Below, piece by piece: positions 26,152 through 34,736 of a stretch of DNA of 64,000 nucleotides. The translations under genes were made by a program, and so were the position numbers. The stretch comes from Thalassomonas haliotis. Its GTDB lineage: Bacteria; Pseudomonadota; Gammaproteobacteria; Enterobacterales; Alteromonadaceae. Location of the stretch: contig NZ_CP059693.1 of the NCBI RefSeq assembly GCF_028657945.1, positions 1,674,001 through 1,738,000 of the forward strand. Reading direction: 5' to 3'. Position 1 is the first letter of the stretch. Every line of letters starts with the position of its first letter. Under the pieces are notes generated by a model. The model made no database searches. It was not told the DNA's origin and saw only the letters and a list, made by a program, of their open reading frames with translations.

Positions 26152-26985
26152 GTGTTATCTAAGGAGCTTGATGATAAAAGCTATCATCAGTTTAGAACTT
26201 TTCTCGAACAGCAATGTGGCATAGTGCTCGGGGAAAATAAGCAATATCTGGTAAAAAGTCGTTTAGCCCCTTTAATGGCAAAGTTTGATGTTGCCACTTT
26301 AGGTGCCTTGGTCAGCAGAACTTTATCTCCGGTAGAGCGGCAATTACGTGCCGCTGTTATCGATGCCATGACCACCAATGAAACCTTATGGTTTCGCGAT
26401 GACTATCCTTTTGAATTATTAAAAAAACGCCTGTTGCCTGAATTTACCGGACGTAGAACGCCGGTAAAGATATGGTCGGCGGCCAGTTCTTCGGGGCAGG
26501 AACCATATTCTATTGCCATGTCGGTCCTGGAAATGCAGCAGTCCCAGCCTGGAGCCTTCCCCGGCGGTGTGCAGATTATCGGTACCGACATCTCCAATAC
26601 CATGCTTGAGCATTGTAAATATGGTCATTACGACAGTTTGGCGATAGTGCGTGGTTTATCGGCGGAAAGAAAACGCCAGTTTTTTGAACCGGGCGATAAC
26701 GGCATGTATAAGGTAAAAGATCAGGTTAAAAAGATGGTCAGTTTCAGGCAACTCAACCTGTTAGGCAGCTATAGTTTGATCGGGCGCTTTGATATTGTTT
26801 TTTGCCGTAATGTCCTTATCTATTTCTCCCCGGAAATTAAAGCCAAGATCTTGAGTCAAATTCATGGCTCTTTGAATAATAAGGGTTATTTATTTCTTGG
26901 CGCTTCCGAATCTCTCTCCGGACTCAACCAGGATTTTGACATGCTGCGTTGTAATCCCGGCATCGTTTACCAGAAAAAAACGTAA
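26152..26985 (+). CDS. cheR: Chemotaxis protein methyltransferase CheR
   Basis: A 277-residue enzyme. I prefer the GTG at 26152, with AGG 8 bases upstream; an in-frame GTG at 26143 is possible and adds three residues. It has an N-terminal all-helical CheR_N domain (about 10-75) and an SAM-dependent methyltransferase domain with VKIWSAASSSGQEPYSIAM (motif I) and DIVFCRNVLIYF (active-site strand). CheR methylates glutamates of chemoreceptors for adaptation. It lies between cheV and flgB in the usual polar-flagellum arrangement. Confidence 0.93.
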   Translation: MLSKELDDKSYHQFRTFLEQQCGIVLGENKQYLVKSRLAPLMAKFDVATLGALVSRTLSPVERQLRAAVIDAMTTNETLWFRDDYPFELLKKRLLPEFTGRRTPVKIWSAASSSGQEPYSIAMSVLEMQQSQPGAFPGGVQIIGTDISNTMLEHCKYGHYDSLAIVRGLSAERKRQFFEPGDNGMYKVKDQVKKMVSFRQLNLLGSYSLIGRFDIVFCRNVLIYFSPEIKAKILSQIHGSLNNKGYLFLGASESLSGLNQDFDMLRCNPGIVYQKKT

Positions 26986-27001
26986 ATTTGACGTTTAGTC
27001 T

Positions 27002-27017
27002 TGGCATAATTATTGAA
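27002..27017 (+). promoter_or_regulatory. Probable sigma-54 promoter of flgB
   Basis: TGGCATAATTATTGAA: a perfect -24 half with correct spacing, but the -12 dinucleotide is GA rather than GC. It lies 32 bases before the flgB ATG, where related organisms have an RpoN promoter. Confidence 0.45.
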
Positions 27018-27048
27018 TGAGTACTGTCATCTAATTGGAGGTGGCAGT

Positions 27049-27447
27049 ATGGCTATTAATCTTGACAAGGCATTTGGACTTCACGCAGACGGGCTGGTAT
27101 TACGCTCAAAGCGTGCAGAAGTCATTGCCAGTAATATCGCAAATGCAGATACCCCAGGGTATAAAGCAAAAGGTATGGACTTTCAAAAAGCCCTGGCTCA
27201 AGCCTCCCAAAGACAATCTATGGGTATGACCCGCACCAATGAAAAACACTTTGATGTTCGCATGGAACTCAACAATGGTGTGGAATATCGGGTACCTGAC
27301 CAGCCGGATACCGGTGATGGCAATACCGTAGATGTACAAGTGGAACGAAACTTGTATCTAGAAAATTCATTAGAATACCAATCAAGCTTTCAATTCCTTA
27401 ACGGTAAAATCAAGGGACTGAAAAAAGCGATCACCGGAGGGCAATAA
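27049..27447 (+). CDS. flgB: Flagellar proximal rod protein FlgB
   Basis: A 132-residue protein from the ATG at 27049, chosen for the GGAGG about 7 bases upstream and the standard N-terminus MAINLDKAFGLHADGL. It shows the rod/hook signature SNIANADTPGYKAKGMDF. FlgB is the rod subunit nearest the MS ring and export gate. First gene of flgBCDE; flgC begins 2 bases after its stop. Confidence 0.95.
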   Translation: MAINLDKAFGLHADGLVLRSKRAEVIASNIANADTPGYKAKGMDFQKALAQASQRQSMGMTRTNEKHFDVRMELNNGVEYRVPDQPDTGDGNTVDVQVERNLYLENSLEYQSSFQFLNGKIKGLKKAITGGQ

Positions 27448-27449
27448 CA

Positions 27450-27869
27450 ATGAGCCTGTTTAACGTTTTTGACATTACCGGCACTGGCATGAGCGCACAA
27501 TCAGTGCGTTTGAATACCACTGCAAGTAATATTGCAAATGCCGATAGTGTCAGCAGTAGTATCGACCAAACTTACCGGGCACGGCATCCGGTTTTTGCCG
27601 CAGAGATGCAAAAAGCTGCCGGGGGGCAAAATGCTTCCGTCGGTGTTAACGTCCTTGGCATAGTCGAAAGTGATAAACCGCTTAATGTTGAGTATTCCCC
27701 CGAACATCCAATGGCTGACAGTGACGGCTATATTTATAAACCGAATGTTAATGTCATTGAAGAAATGACTAACATGATTTCGGCGTCACGCTCCTACCAG
27801 ACCAATGTTCAGGTAGCAGAGTCGGCAAAAAGCATGGTGACAAAAACCCTGACCTTAGGTCAAAGGTAA
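27450..27869 (+). CDS. flgC: Flagellar rod protein FlgC
   Basis: A 139-residue rod protein with the N-terminal motif SVRLNTTASNIANADSV and the C-terminal helix NVIEEMTNMISASRSYQTNVQ. It forms the proximal rod with FlgB, FlgF and FliE. It is tightly coupled with flgB (2-base gap), and flgD starts 17 bases downstream. Confidence 0.96.
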   Translation: MSLFNVFDITGTGMSAQSVRLNTTASNIANADSVSSSIDQTYRARHPVFAAEMQKAAGGQNASVGVNVLGIVESDKPLNVEYSPEHPMADSDGYIYKPNVNVIEEMTNMISASRSYQTNVQVAESAKSMVTKTLTLGQR

Positions 27870-27886
27870 CTGATTAGGAGCGCAAT

Positions 27887-28573
27887 ATGGATACAGTAAG
27901 TGGTGGTAGTGCCCTAGACAGTCTGCGTTGGCAACAGGAGACGGTTAAAGTTGCCGATAAAGATGACGGTATGTTGACGCAGGAAGACTTCTTTGCCTTG
28001 TTAACTAAAGAGCTTTCATATCAGGATCCGACCAAACCGGTGGAAAATAATGAAATGATCTCCCAAATGACCGCCTTTTCAACAACTGACGGGGTAACCC
28101 AGTTAAACGATCAGTTCACCAGCTTTGCTTCTTCGATGTCTTCGGGACAAGCGTTGCAGGCATCGTCCCTGGTGGGGCGTAGCGTTATGGTCGACGATAA
28201 TACTTTTGCTCTGGCAGAAGGTGAAATGCCAAAAGGTAAATTAATCACTGAAGAGCCAGCCAGCAATGTGGTGATTTATGTGGAAAATGCCGCCGGTGAA
28301 GTTGTGCAAACCGTACCGGTAGGCAATGTTGGCGCCGGAGAGTCTTCTTTTACCTGGGATGGTACTGAGTCGAGCGGTTATGTAGCGCCTCCCGGAGATT
28401 ATCGTTTCCGTATTGCTGCCCTTGTTGACGGCAAGGCCTCAGAATTACAGGCCATGACTTATCGTAAAGTCGACAGTGTGACCCTGGCAGGTGCCGGCGG
28501 CAATATTTTATTAAATTTAAATGGTGGTAGCTCAATGGCGTTATCTGACGTTGTTGAAGTATCCGAAGGTTAA
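27887..28573 (+). CDS. flgD: Hook-capping protein FlgD
   Basis: A 228-residue protein with the FlgD N-terminal export region (LTQEDFFALLTKELSYQDPTKP, then VENNEMISQMTAFS) and a C-terminal tudor-like/Fn3 hook-cap domain (about 100-220, GESSFTWDGTESSGYVAPPG). FlgD caps the growing hook while FlgE polymerises. Lies between flgC and flgE with short gaps and an AGGAG ribosome-binding site. Confidence 0.95.
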   Translation: MDTVSGGSALDSLRWQQETVKVADKDDGMLTQEDFFALLTKELSYQDPTKPVENNEMISQMTAFSTTDGVTQLNDQFTSFASSMSSGQALQASSLVGRSVMVDDNTFALAEGEMPKGKLITEEPASNVVIYVENAAGEVVQTVPVGNVGAGESSFTWDGTESSGYVAPPGDYRFRIAALVDGKASELQAMTYRKVDSVTLAGAGGNILLNLNGGSSMALSDVVEVSEG

Positions 28574-28602
28574 ATCCAAAGTAGTTTTTCTGGAGTGTAT
28601 GT

Positions 28603-29988
28603 ATGTCTTTTAATATAGCCTTGAGCGGATTGAACGCTGCTCAGAAAGATCTTGATGTAACGTCTAACAATATCGCCAACGTGAATACCACAGGTTTTAA
28701 AGAATCGCGAGCCGAATTTGTTGATGTTTATGCTTCTTCATTATTGGCCTCGGGTAAAACCAAAGTGGGTGATGGTGTCTTAACCTCGGAAGTTGCCCAG
28801 CAGTTTTCTCAAGGTAGTGTCCAATTCACCACCAATGCTCTGGACTTAGCGGTCACGGGTAATGGTTTTTTCTCTACCGCACCAACATTAGATAGTTCCG
28901 ATATTTCCTATACCCGTGCCGGACAGTTCAAATTGAACGACAGTAACTTTATTGTAAATTCTGCCGGCGAGTTTTTATTAGGTTTTCCTGTGAATGCCGA
29001 TGGCTCATCGGCATCGGTGAGTTTAAGTACAGCAACACCGATACAAATTCCGACCTCTTCCGGGGCCCCTACGCCAACCAGCGAAGTTGACATTAAGATG
29101 AATTTACCGGCGGGCGATGCCATTGCCGGGCCGATAGGGGAGTTTGATGCCACCGATCCACTGACCTATAACCACTCCACTTCGGTAACCATTTATGATT
29201 CCCTTGGTGACAGTCATGTGATGACCTATTACTTTGTCAAAGAGGCCCCTATAGCGGGTCCACCTGCTACGAATCCCTGGATGATGTTTGCGGCCGTCGA
29301 TGGCAACTTGATTGATATTGATGACGGTACCGGTCCTGGTGCGATAGCCGAAGGCCGAGTCGGTGGCGGTACCCCGGCTACTGTGCCTACGGTGAGTGGT
29401 GCCCGGCTTTATTTTGATCCTTCCGGCGACTTTACAGCACAGGAGCCGGCACTGGCTGATGGTGGCATAGTTACTGCCCAGTTAGGTGCGGGTATTCTCG
29501 CCAATGGCTCAGATCCGACACAAACCATAGAAATTGATTTTAATATTGATGGCACAGGGCCGAATGCCAATGAACCGACCCAGTTTGCTTCTAATTTTGA
29601 AGTGACCGCTTTAGATCAGGACGGCCTTGCGGTAGGCCGTTTAACCGGTATCGAAATAGATACCACAGGGTTGGTGCTGGCAAAATACAGTAATGGTACA
29701 GCTACGCCATTGCAGCGTATCGGCCTGGTTAACTTTGCTAATGATCAGGGCTTGACTCAGGTTGGGGGAACTTCATGGAAAGAAAGTATTGCTTCTGGCG
29801 AGGGACTTGCGGGTGAAGCCGGTACCGGGACGTTTGGTACCATCAACTCGCAGGCATTAGAGCAGTCAAATGTTAACCTGACCACGGAATTGATTGATTT
29901 AATCTCTGCACAGCGTAACTTCCAGGCAAACTCCCGGGCGCTGGAAGTCGATAACCAGCTGAATCAGACTATCCTGCAGATCAGGTAA
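28603..29988 (+). CDS. flgE: Flagellar hook protein FlgE
   Basis: A 461-residue hook protein. The N-terminus MSFNIALSGLNAAQKDLDV with SNNIANVNTTGFKESRAEF and the C-terminus LTTELIDLISAQRNFQANSR are the conserved coiled-coil-forming ends; the middle (about 150-400) is the variable surface domain. Length is normal for Vibrio-like hooks. A strong terminator follows, so flgBCDE forms one transcription unit. Confidence 0.95.
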   Translation: MSFNIALSGLNAAQKDLDVTSNNIANVNTTGFKESRAEFVDVYASSLLASGKTKVGDGVLTSEVAQQFSQGSVQFTTNALDLAVTGNGFFSTAPTLDSSDISYTRAGQFKLNDSNFIVNSAGEFLLGFPVNADGSSASVSLSTATPIQIPTSSGAPTPTSEVDIKMNLPAGDAIAGPIGEFDATDPLTYNHSTSVTIYDSLGDSHVMTYYFVKEAPIAGPPATNPWMMFAAVDGNLIDIDDGTGPGAIAEGRVGGGTPATVPTVSGARLYFDPSGDFTAQEPALADGGIVTAQLGAGILANGSDPTQTIEIDFNIDGTGPNANEPTQFASNFEVTALDQDGLAVGRLTGIEIDTTGLVLAKYSNGTATPLQRIGLVNFANDQGLTQVGGTSWKESIASGEGLAGEAGTGTFGTINSQALEQSNVNLTTELIDLISAQRNFQANSRALEVDNQLNQTILQIR

Positions 29989-30007
29989 GTTTATTGTTTT
30001 GCTGGTC

Positions 30008-30043
30008 AACCCGGAAGCTTTCTCAATCTTCCGGGTTTTTTAT
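30008..30043 (+). terminator. Terminator of flgBCDE
   Basis: AACCCGGAAG (30008-30017) pairs perfectly with CTTCCGGGTT (30028-30037), followed by a T-run. It lies 20 bases after the flgE stop. Confidence 0.88.
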
Positions 30044-30172
30044 ACATGGAAATATTTATTCTGCGATCACATGGAAGTGATAGAGCAGAGGAGGTCGGTT
30101 TTACTGCCTGCTCAGGTGTAAAGCAGCAACTTTTCTTCATCATTTCTTCCTTTTTATTCTTTTCTTATTCAT

Positions 30173-30188
30173 TGGCACTCTTGTTGCA
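30173..30188 (+). promoter_or_regulatory. Sigma-54 promoter of flgFGHIJKL
   Basis: TGGCACTCTTGTTGCA matches the -24/-12 consensus at almost every key base, with GG-N10-GC spacing. It lies 38 bases before the flgF ATG and just after the flgE terminator, splitting the flg genes into two units. Confidence 0.88.
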
Positions 30189-30225
30189 TTATTAACAATA
30201 TAGTTTTAATTGACCGGAATTCATT

Positions 30226-30969
30226 ATGGATAAGATGCTTTATATTGCCATGAGTGGCGCCAAGCAGAATATGCAGGCCTTATCAGTGAATGCCAATAAC
30301 CTGGCAAACGCGAAAACCACGGGCTTCAAGGCAGATCTGGCGCAGGCGCGCTCGATGCAGGCCTTTGGCGAAGGCTTACCGACCCGGGTTTTTACCAGTA
30401 CCGAACGTGCCAGCCAAAACTTTGACAGTGGTGCTTTACTCACCACTGGCCGTCCGCTGGATGTCGCCGTTGAAGGTGACGGTTGGTTATCGGTACAGGC
30501 AGAAGACGGCTCTGAAGCCTATACCCGCTCGGGCCAGTTAAGGTTAACGGCAGAAGGTGCGCTGGAAACCAATAACGGTGAGCTGGTATACGGCGATCAG
30601 GGGCCGCTTGTTATTCCCTTGCCGGTCAATAATATTCAAATTACCCGTGACGGCATCATAATGATCCAGCCGGAAGGGGCACCTAATGCGGTTCAGGAAG
30701 AAGTTGGCCGACTTAAACTGGTCAATCCGGATGTCCGCCTGATGGAAAAAGGCAATGACGGTTTATTCCGCCGAAAAGACGGCGCTGTGGCTGAAGCCGA
30801 TATTAATGTCAGTGTGCTAAGCGGTACCCTTGAAGGCAGTAATGTCAGCCCGGTTGGGGAAATGACGGAAATGATCGCCCTGCAACGGCAATTTGAAATG
30901 CAACTGAAAATGATGAAGACCGCTGAAGAAATCGATGCCAGTGCATCTTCTTTGCTGCGCGCTTTCTAA
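30226..30969 (+). CDS. flgF: Flagellar proximal rod protein FlgF
   Basis: A 247-residue rod protein: N-terminal ALSVNANNLANAKTTGFKAD, central domain with EAYTRSGQLRLTAEGAL, and C-terminal VSPVGEMTEMIALQRQFEMQ. FlgF links the FlgB/C rod to the distal FlgG rod. It is first in the sigma-54-driven flgFGHIJKL unit. Confidence 0.95.
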   Translation: MDKMLYIAMSGAKQNMQALSVNANNLANAKTTGFKADLAQARSMQAFGEGLPTRVFTSTERASQNFDSGALLTTGRPLDVAVEGDGWLSVQAEDGSEAYTRSGQLRLTAEGALETNNGELVYGDQGPLVIPLPVNNIQITRDGIIMIQPEGAPNAVQEEVGRLKLVNPDVRLMEKGNDGLFRRKDGAVAEADINVSVLSGTLEGSNVSPVGEMTEMIALQRQFEMQLKMMKTAEEIDASASSLLRAF

Positions 30970-30992
30970 CTTAAACTTTTACGAGGTGATTT

Positions 30993-31781
30993 ATGAATCC
31001 TGCATTATGGATCAGTAAAACTGGCTTAGACGCTCAGACCAAAGATATCGCGGTGATTTCCAATAACCTGGCCAATGCCAGCACCGTAGGTTTTAAGAAA
31101 AGCCGTGCGGTATTTGAAGATTTGCTTTATCAGACAATCAACCAGCCGGGCGGGCGTTCGGCGCAAGATACCGAAATGCCGTCGGGTTTAATGTTAGGCG
31201 CCGGTACTAAAGTGGTCGCGACCCAGAAGATGCATACCCAAGGAGATATGCTGACCACAGACAACTCGCTGGATTTGATGATCCAGGGGGAAGGTTTCTT
31301 TGAAATTGCCCTGCCGGACGGCACTTCAGCCTACTCCCGTAATGGTCAGTTTACCCTGGATGAAGAAGGCAATATGGTTACCCCGGGGGCCGGTTACCTG
31401 CTACAGCCGCAAATAACCATTCCGGAAGACGCCCAGGAAATCATCGTCTCACAAGACGGTGAAGTGTCGGTGCGCTTACAGGGGCAGGCAGAAAATGCCG
31501 TGGTCGGCCAGCTTAATACCATCAACTTTGTTAACCCCACAGGCCTGGAGCCGGTAGGGCAGAATCTTTACGTGGAAACTGCGGTCAGCGGCGCACCTCA
31601 GGAAGGAGTCCCGGGATTAGACGGTTTTGGCATGATAGTGCAGGGAGCACTGGAAACCTCCAATGTTAATACCACGGAAGAGCTGGTCAACCTGATCGAA
31701 AGTCAGCGGGTTTATGAGATGAACTCTAAAGTCATCTCCGCGGTTGATGAAATGCTTAGCTATATCAATCAACAACTTTAA
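30993..31781 (+). CDS. flgG: Flagellar distal rod protein FlgG
   Basis: A 262-residue rod protein with ISKTGLDAQTKDIAVISNNL, ANASTVGFKKSRAVFEDL, SAYSRNGQFTLDEEGNMV and the C-terminal NTTEELVNLIESQRVYEMNS, all standard FlgG blocks. Its length is close to the family norm of about 260. It forms the drive-shaft segment that passes the P and L rings, whose genes follow. Confidence 0.96.
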   Translation: MNPALWISKTGLDAQTKDIAVISNNLANASTVGFKKSRAVFEDLLYQTINQPGGRSAQDTEMPSGLMLGAGTKVVATQKMHTQGDMLTTDNSLDLMIQGEGFFEIALPDGTSAYSRNGQFTLDEEGNMVTPGAGYLLQPQITIPEDAQEIIVSQDGEVSVRLQGQAENAVVGQLNTINFVNPTGLEPVGQNLYVETAVSGAPQEGVPGLDGFGMIVQGALETSNVNTTEELVNLIESQRVYEMNSKVISAVDEMLSYINQQL

Positions 31782-31798
31782 GTACTGAGGAGCCGGCC

Positions 31799-32485
31799 AT
31801 GAAACTTTCCGTGATTACCGCCTTATTATTGACATCATTAGTTACCGGCTGTGCCAGCACTGAACAGGCGCAGGTCTTGCCCAATGATCCCGATTTTGCC
31901 CCTATCCTGCCTGAAGAGGAAGAAGACAGCATAATACCGACCGGATCTTTATTTAAAGTCAATTATGTCAATAACATATATTCAGACTCTAAAGCCCATA
32001 AGGTGGGAGATATTATCTCGGTTATTTTAAGCGAGAGTACCCAGGCCAGAAAAAGCGCCAAAACTGAGATCACCAAGGAAAACTCTGCCTTGCTTGACCC
32101 CATCACCGGGTTTGGCGGCAACGCCATTAATTTCAAGGGAGATGCCATTCAATTTGGCTTAAACCAGGAGTCTGATTTTTCTGGAGATTCAAAATCAGAT
32201 CAGGGAAATAGCTTGTCGGGTAACATTTCGGTACATGTTTTGCGTGTATTACCCAACGGTAATTTGATGATCCGCGGGGAAAAATGGATGACGTTAAATA
32301 ACGGTGACGAATATATCCGCTTGACCGGCATTATTCGCGCCAAGGACATCAGCTCTGACAATACCGTACTGTCGAGCAAAGTAGCCAATGCCCGTATCCA
32401 ATATGCCGGTACCGGTGCTTTTGCCGAGGTGCAGGAGCAGGGATTAATAACCAAATTCTTTAATAGTTCATGGTGGCCTTTGTAG
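31799..32485 (+). CDS. flgH: Flagellar L-ring lipoprotein FlgH
   Basis: A 228-residue lipoprotein with a signal ending in lipobox VTGC (Cys18). Typical FlgH blocks: GSLFKVNYVNNIYSDSKAHK, VGDIISVILSESTQARKSAK, LSGNISVHVLRVLPNGNLMI and IRAKDISSDNTVLSSKVANA. It builds the outer-membrane L ring. A 17-base gap to flgG and 22 to flgI indicate one unit. Confidence 0.96.
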   Translation: MKLSVITALLLTSLVTGCASTEQAQVLPNDPDFAPILPEEEEDSIIPTGSLFKVNYVNNIYSDSKAHKVGDIISVILSESTQARKSAKTEITKENSALLDPITGFGGNAINFKGDAIQFGLNQESDFSGDSKSDQGNSLSGNISVHVLRVLPNGNLMIRGEKWMTLNNGDEYIRLTGIIRAKDISSDNTVLSSKVANARIQYAGTGAFAEVQEQGLITKFFNSSWWPL

Positions 32486-32507
32486 GGTCTAAGGTTCAGG
32501 TGCTGTA

Positions 32508-33638
32508 ATGAAAACGATTTTTCAATTTCCTGTTGTCAGAGCCATGCTGGCATGCCTGACGGCATTTGCGGTGTTGATAGTTAGCCTGATGCCTGTGTCT
32601 GCTCAGGCACAGCGTATCAAAGACCTGGCAGATGTTGCCGGCGTGCGCTCCAACCAACTGGTCGGTTATGGCCTGGTGGTGGGCCTGCCGGGTACAGGTG
32701 AGCAAAGCCCGTTTACCGAGCAAAGCTTTAAAACCATGTTAAGCAACTTCGGTATCACCATGCCGAGTAACTTGAAACCAAAGATTAAAAATGTTGCCGC
32801 CGTAGCGGTACATGCCGAGTTACCGGCTTTTACCAAGCCGGGACAAAAAATTGACATTACCGTTTCTTCTATGGGCAGCGCCCAGAGCCTGCGTGGCGGC
32901 ACCTTGATTCAGACCATTTTAATGGGCATTGACGGTAATGCCTATGCTGTTGCCCAGGGCAGCTTAGTTGTTGGCGGCCTGGGAGCCGAAGGTTTGGACG
33001 GTTCAAGAATTGTCATGAATACCCCGACCGTAGGCCGTATAGCCAATGGTGCGACGGTAGAGCGGGAAGTGAAATCTCCGTTTAGCACTGGCGACCATAT
33101 CACCTTTAACTTACGTAACTCTGATTTTACTACTGCCAAACGTCTGGCAGATACCATCAATGAATTAATTGCCGGCTCTGCCCGGGCGATAGATGCGACC
33201 TCGGTGAGGGTTAACGCGCCGAGGGATGCCGCAGATCGCGTTGGTTTTTTATCGGTACTGGAAAATTTGGAATTTGAACCCGACTCTCCGGCAGCGAAAG
33301 TGATCGTAAATTCCCGCACCGGTACCATTGTTATCGGCTCAGACGTACGTTTGCTGGCCGCGGCCATTACCCATGGCGGTATTACCGTGACCATTAACGA
33401 ACAGCAGGAAGTTTCCCAGCCGGATGCTTTTTCTGAAGGTGATACCGTGACTACAACTTCATCGATTATTGATGTCCGTCAGGATGACTCGCGGATGTTT
33501 GTCTTTAATCCCGGGGTGACCCTGGATACTTTGGTTCGTGCTATCAATGAAGTGGGCGCCGCTCCGGGAGATGTGATGGCGATTCTTGAAGCCCTGGATC
33601 AGGCTGGCGCTTTGCGCGGTGAACTGATCATCATCTAA
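32508..33638 (+). CDS. flgI: Flagellar P-ring protein FlgI
   Basis: A 376-residue periplasmic protein with a long signal peptide (about 1-34, ending SAQA). Hallmark segments: [39 protein letters not shown] and [20 protein letters not shown]. It polymerises into the P ring in the peptidoglycan layer, helped by FlgA. Standard length. Confidence 0.96.
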   Translation: MKTIFQFPVVRAMLACLTAFAVLIVSLMPVSAQAQRIKDLADVAGVRSNQLVGYGLVVGLPGTGEQSPFTEQSFKTMLSNFGITMPSNLKPKIKNVAAVAVHAELPAFTKPGQKIDITVSSMGSAQSLRGGTLIQTILMGIDGNAYAVAQGSLVVGGLGAEGLDGSRIVMNTPTVGRIANGATVEREVKSPFSTGDHITFNLRNSDFTTAKRLADTINELIAGSARAIDATSVRVNAPRDAADRVGFLSVLENLEFEPDSPAAKVIVNSRTGTIVIGSDVRLLAAAITHGGITVTINEQQEVSQPDAFSEGDTVTTTSSIIDVRQDDSRMFVFNPGVTLDTLVRAINEVGAAPGDVMAILEALDQAGALRGELIII

Positions 33639-33657
33639 GGCTGTTGAGGAAGCGATT

Positions 33658-34650
33658 ATGACAACTGAACTGGCCAACGCACGTAACTTCTTAGAGATTA
33701 ATGGTTTAAACTCCATTCGTCAGCAGTCCCGCGCCGATGATGAAGGTGCCAAGCAGGCAGCATTACAAGAAGCAGCCAAGCAGTTTGAAGGCATCTTCAC
33801 GCAAATGTTGCTTAAAAGCATGCGCAGTGCTCAGGATGTGCTTGAGTCAGACAGTCCGATGAATTCCCAAAGCACTAAATTCTACCGGGATATGCATGAC
33901 CAGCAATTGGCGCTGGAATTATCCGCCAACGGCTCTTTAGGTTTATCAGATTTGATTGTCCGCCAGCTTGGCGGCAGTGATAACTTTACCCCAAGCAGCG
34001 TGATACGCGGCGACGGTCAGTTAGATTCACGCCATATGACGAATTCCGGCGCGGCTAACATCGGTGCTAATATTGCCGGGAAAGGCGAACAGTTTCTGGC
34101 AGCGGAGCAGGTGTCAAAAAATCGTCAAGTGGATGTTCCTTTGGCGGCCTCGTCGAATAATGGCGCACAAACCCGGAAATTTGAGCAACCACAGGATTTT
34201 GTTAGCGCGTTAACCGGGCCGGCGAAAATGGTAGAGAAAAAGCTGGGTGTGCCCTTTGAAGTGGTGATTGCCCAGGCGGCTCTAGAAACCGGTTGGGGAC
34301 AAAAAATCATCCAGACCGAGCAGGGACAAAGCTCCAATAACCTCTTTAATATCAAGGCCGACAGCCGGTGGCAGGGTGAAAGCGCGAGTAAAGATACCCT
34401 GGAATATGAGCAAGGGGTTGTAGTGAAGAAATCGGCACCGTTTAGGGTTTATCAATCCCTGACGGAAAGTGCCCAGGATTACATTAATTTCCTTTCGAAT
34501 AACGACAGATACCAGAACACCTTAGAAAAATCTGGTGATGTGGAACAGTTCCTGCATAGTCTACAGAAAGCAGGTTATGCGACGGATCCTAATTACGCGA
34601 ATAAGATTTTAGGCACCATGCGCAAAGTGACCAGCTTACTTAATAACTAA
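33658..34650 (+). CDS. flgJ: Rod-cap and peptidoglycan hydrolase FlgJ
   Basis: A 330-residue two-domain protein. The N-terminal rod-cap domain (about 1-110) contains AAKQFEGIFTQMLLKSMRSA; the C-terminal glucosaminidase domain (about 175-330) contains FVSALTGPAKMVEKKLGVPF and QAALETGWGQ with the catalytic Glu, and later YINFLSNNDRY. It cuts peptidoglycan so that the rod can cross the wall. A Ser/Gln-rich linker separates the domains. Confidence 0.95.
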   Translation: MTTELANARNFLEINGLNSIRQQSRADDEGAKQAALQEAAKQFEGIFTQMLLKSMRSAQDVLESDSPMNSQSTKFYRDMHDQQLALELSANGSLGLSDLIVRQLGGSDNFTPSSVIRGDGQLDSRHMTNSGAANIGANIAGKGEQFLAAEQVSKNRQVDVPLAASSNNGAQTRKFEQPQDFVSALTGPAKMVEKKLGVPFEVVIAQAALETGWGQKIIQTEQGQSSNNLFNIKADSRWQGESASKDTLEYEQGVVVKKSAPFRVYQSLTESAQDYINFLSNNDRYQNTLEKSGDVEQFLHSLQKAGYATDPNYANKILGTMRKVTSLLNN

Positions 34651-34736
34651 CAGCAATCACTTAAAGCAATTTCTTAAAACAGGCATAAAGAAAAACAGAG
34701 CTTGTTGTTAAGGCTTGCATGTGCAGGAGCCCGGGT